Shown here piece after piece: positions 63,936-64,000 of a DNA stretch of 64,000 bases. Under the pieces are notes generated by a model. That model had not been told where the DNA came from. It did not search any database and saw only the letters and a list, made by a program, of their open reading frames with translations. Source of the stretch: Bacteroidota bacterium (GTDB lineage Bacteria; Bacteroidota; Bacteroidia; Chitinophagales; Chitinophagaceae). How positions within the stretch are numbered: the stretch's first letter is position 1; each line of letters starts with the position of its first letter. The stretch is from the NCBI GenBank assembly GCA_013289175.1, contig JABDAN010000001.1, positions 1-64,000 on the forward strand. Direction: 5' to 3'. Position numbers and translations under genes: made by a program.

Positions 63936-64000
63936 GTCACATGCGTTGGATGATATAGCAGAAACCTCATTTGAAAACTTTAAACTATCGGAATTGACTG

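Noticed and set aside
1-64000. CRISPR arrays, insertion sequences, prophage or defence islands
   Set aside because: No regularly spaced repeats, transposases, integrases, phage genes or Cas-like proteins were found on either strand.

Overview
The window reads as an ordinary chromosomal segment of a Bacteroidota bacterium, most likely from the Chitinophagales/Chitinophagaceae neighbourhood. The evidence is moderate G+C, few Shine-Dalgarno sequences, several -7 boxes of the Bacteroidota type (TAnnTTTG), a Cys tRNA without an encoded CCA, and family content typical of that phylum: secreted TIM-barrel isomerases, a DUF6090-like protein, a DUF3347 protein, GtrA, KdsC and a UbiA/Maf cluster. I see no insertion sequence, phage, plasmid, CRISPR or rRNA gene. 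The longest gene-free stretches are about 200 bases (10335-10533 and 36215-36407), so no gap above 300 bases needs describing.

Left part (1-25053). The end of a membrane protein overlaps a SlyD-like FKBP convergently. Then come fmt, a secreted sugar isomerase, a GT39-like membrane protein, rlmH, a rhomboid protease, a TPR gene with tilS, the electron transfer flavoprotein genes etfB-etfA, a bifunctional-nuclease-domain gene overlapping ispE, rocD, a VIT1-type metal transporter, dapF and a nucleoside phosphorylase. These are followed by tRNA-Cys, two proteins of unknown role, a Nudix hydrolase, an Lrp/AsnC regulator divergent from ahcY, a second secreted TIM-barrel isomerase, a GtrA protein, argS, and an MsbA-like ABC exporter with a phospholipase-D-fold protein.

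Middle (25170-36533). Five genes run on the minus strand with one- to four-base overlaps or short gaps: glgA, glgC, a GPH/SLC45-like sugar transporter, an exported neopullulanase-like amylase and glgB. Divergent from them are a FucP/GluP-like sugar transporter with an unusual 105-residue insertion and a ROK sugar kinase. Together they suggest glucan breakdown in the periplasm, sugar import, phosphorylation and storage as glycogen. A 41-residue proline-rich lipoprotein, too short for most gene callers, follows.

Right part (36636-64000). lipA, an exported protein of unknown role and an OsmC protein precede a minus-strand run thrS-infC-DUF2520-kdsC-ubiA-maf, in which rpmI-rplT do not follow infC. 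Next come a secreted multidomain protein, an M28 peptidase, a DUF3347 lipoprotein-like protein, an ABC-F ATPase and a patatin/outer-membrane-barrel fusion. A complete histidine-degradation operon follows: hutH, hutU, hutI, a polytopic 'site-specific recombinase' family membrane protein and a fused formiminotransferase-cyclodeaminase. The window ends with two glycosyltransferases, a small unknown protein and a YdeI/DUF1905 protein. The most unusual observation is the Gcr-type membrane protein built into the hut operon; everything else is mostly conserved core metabolism.
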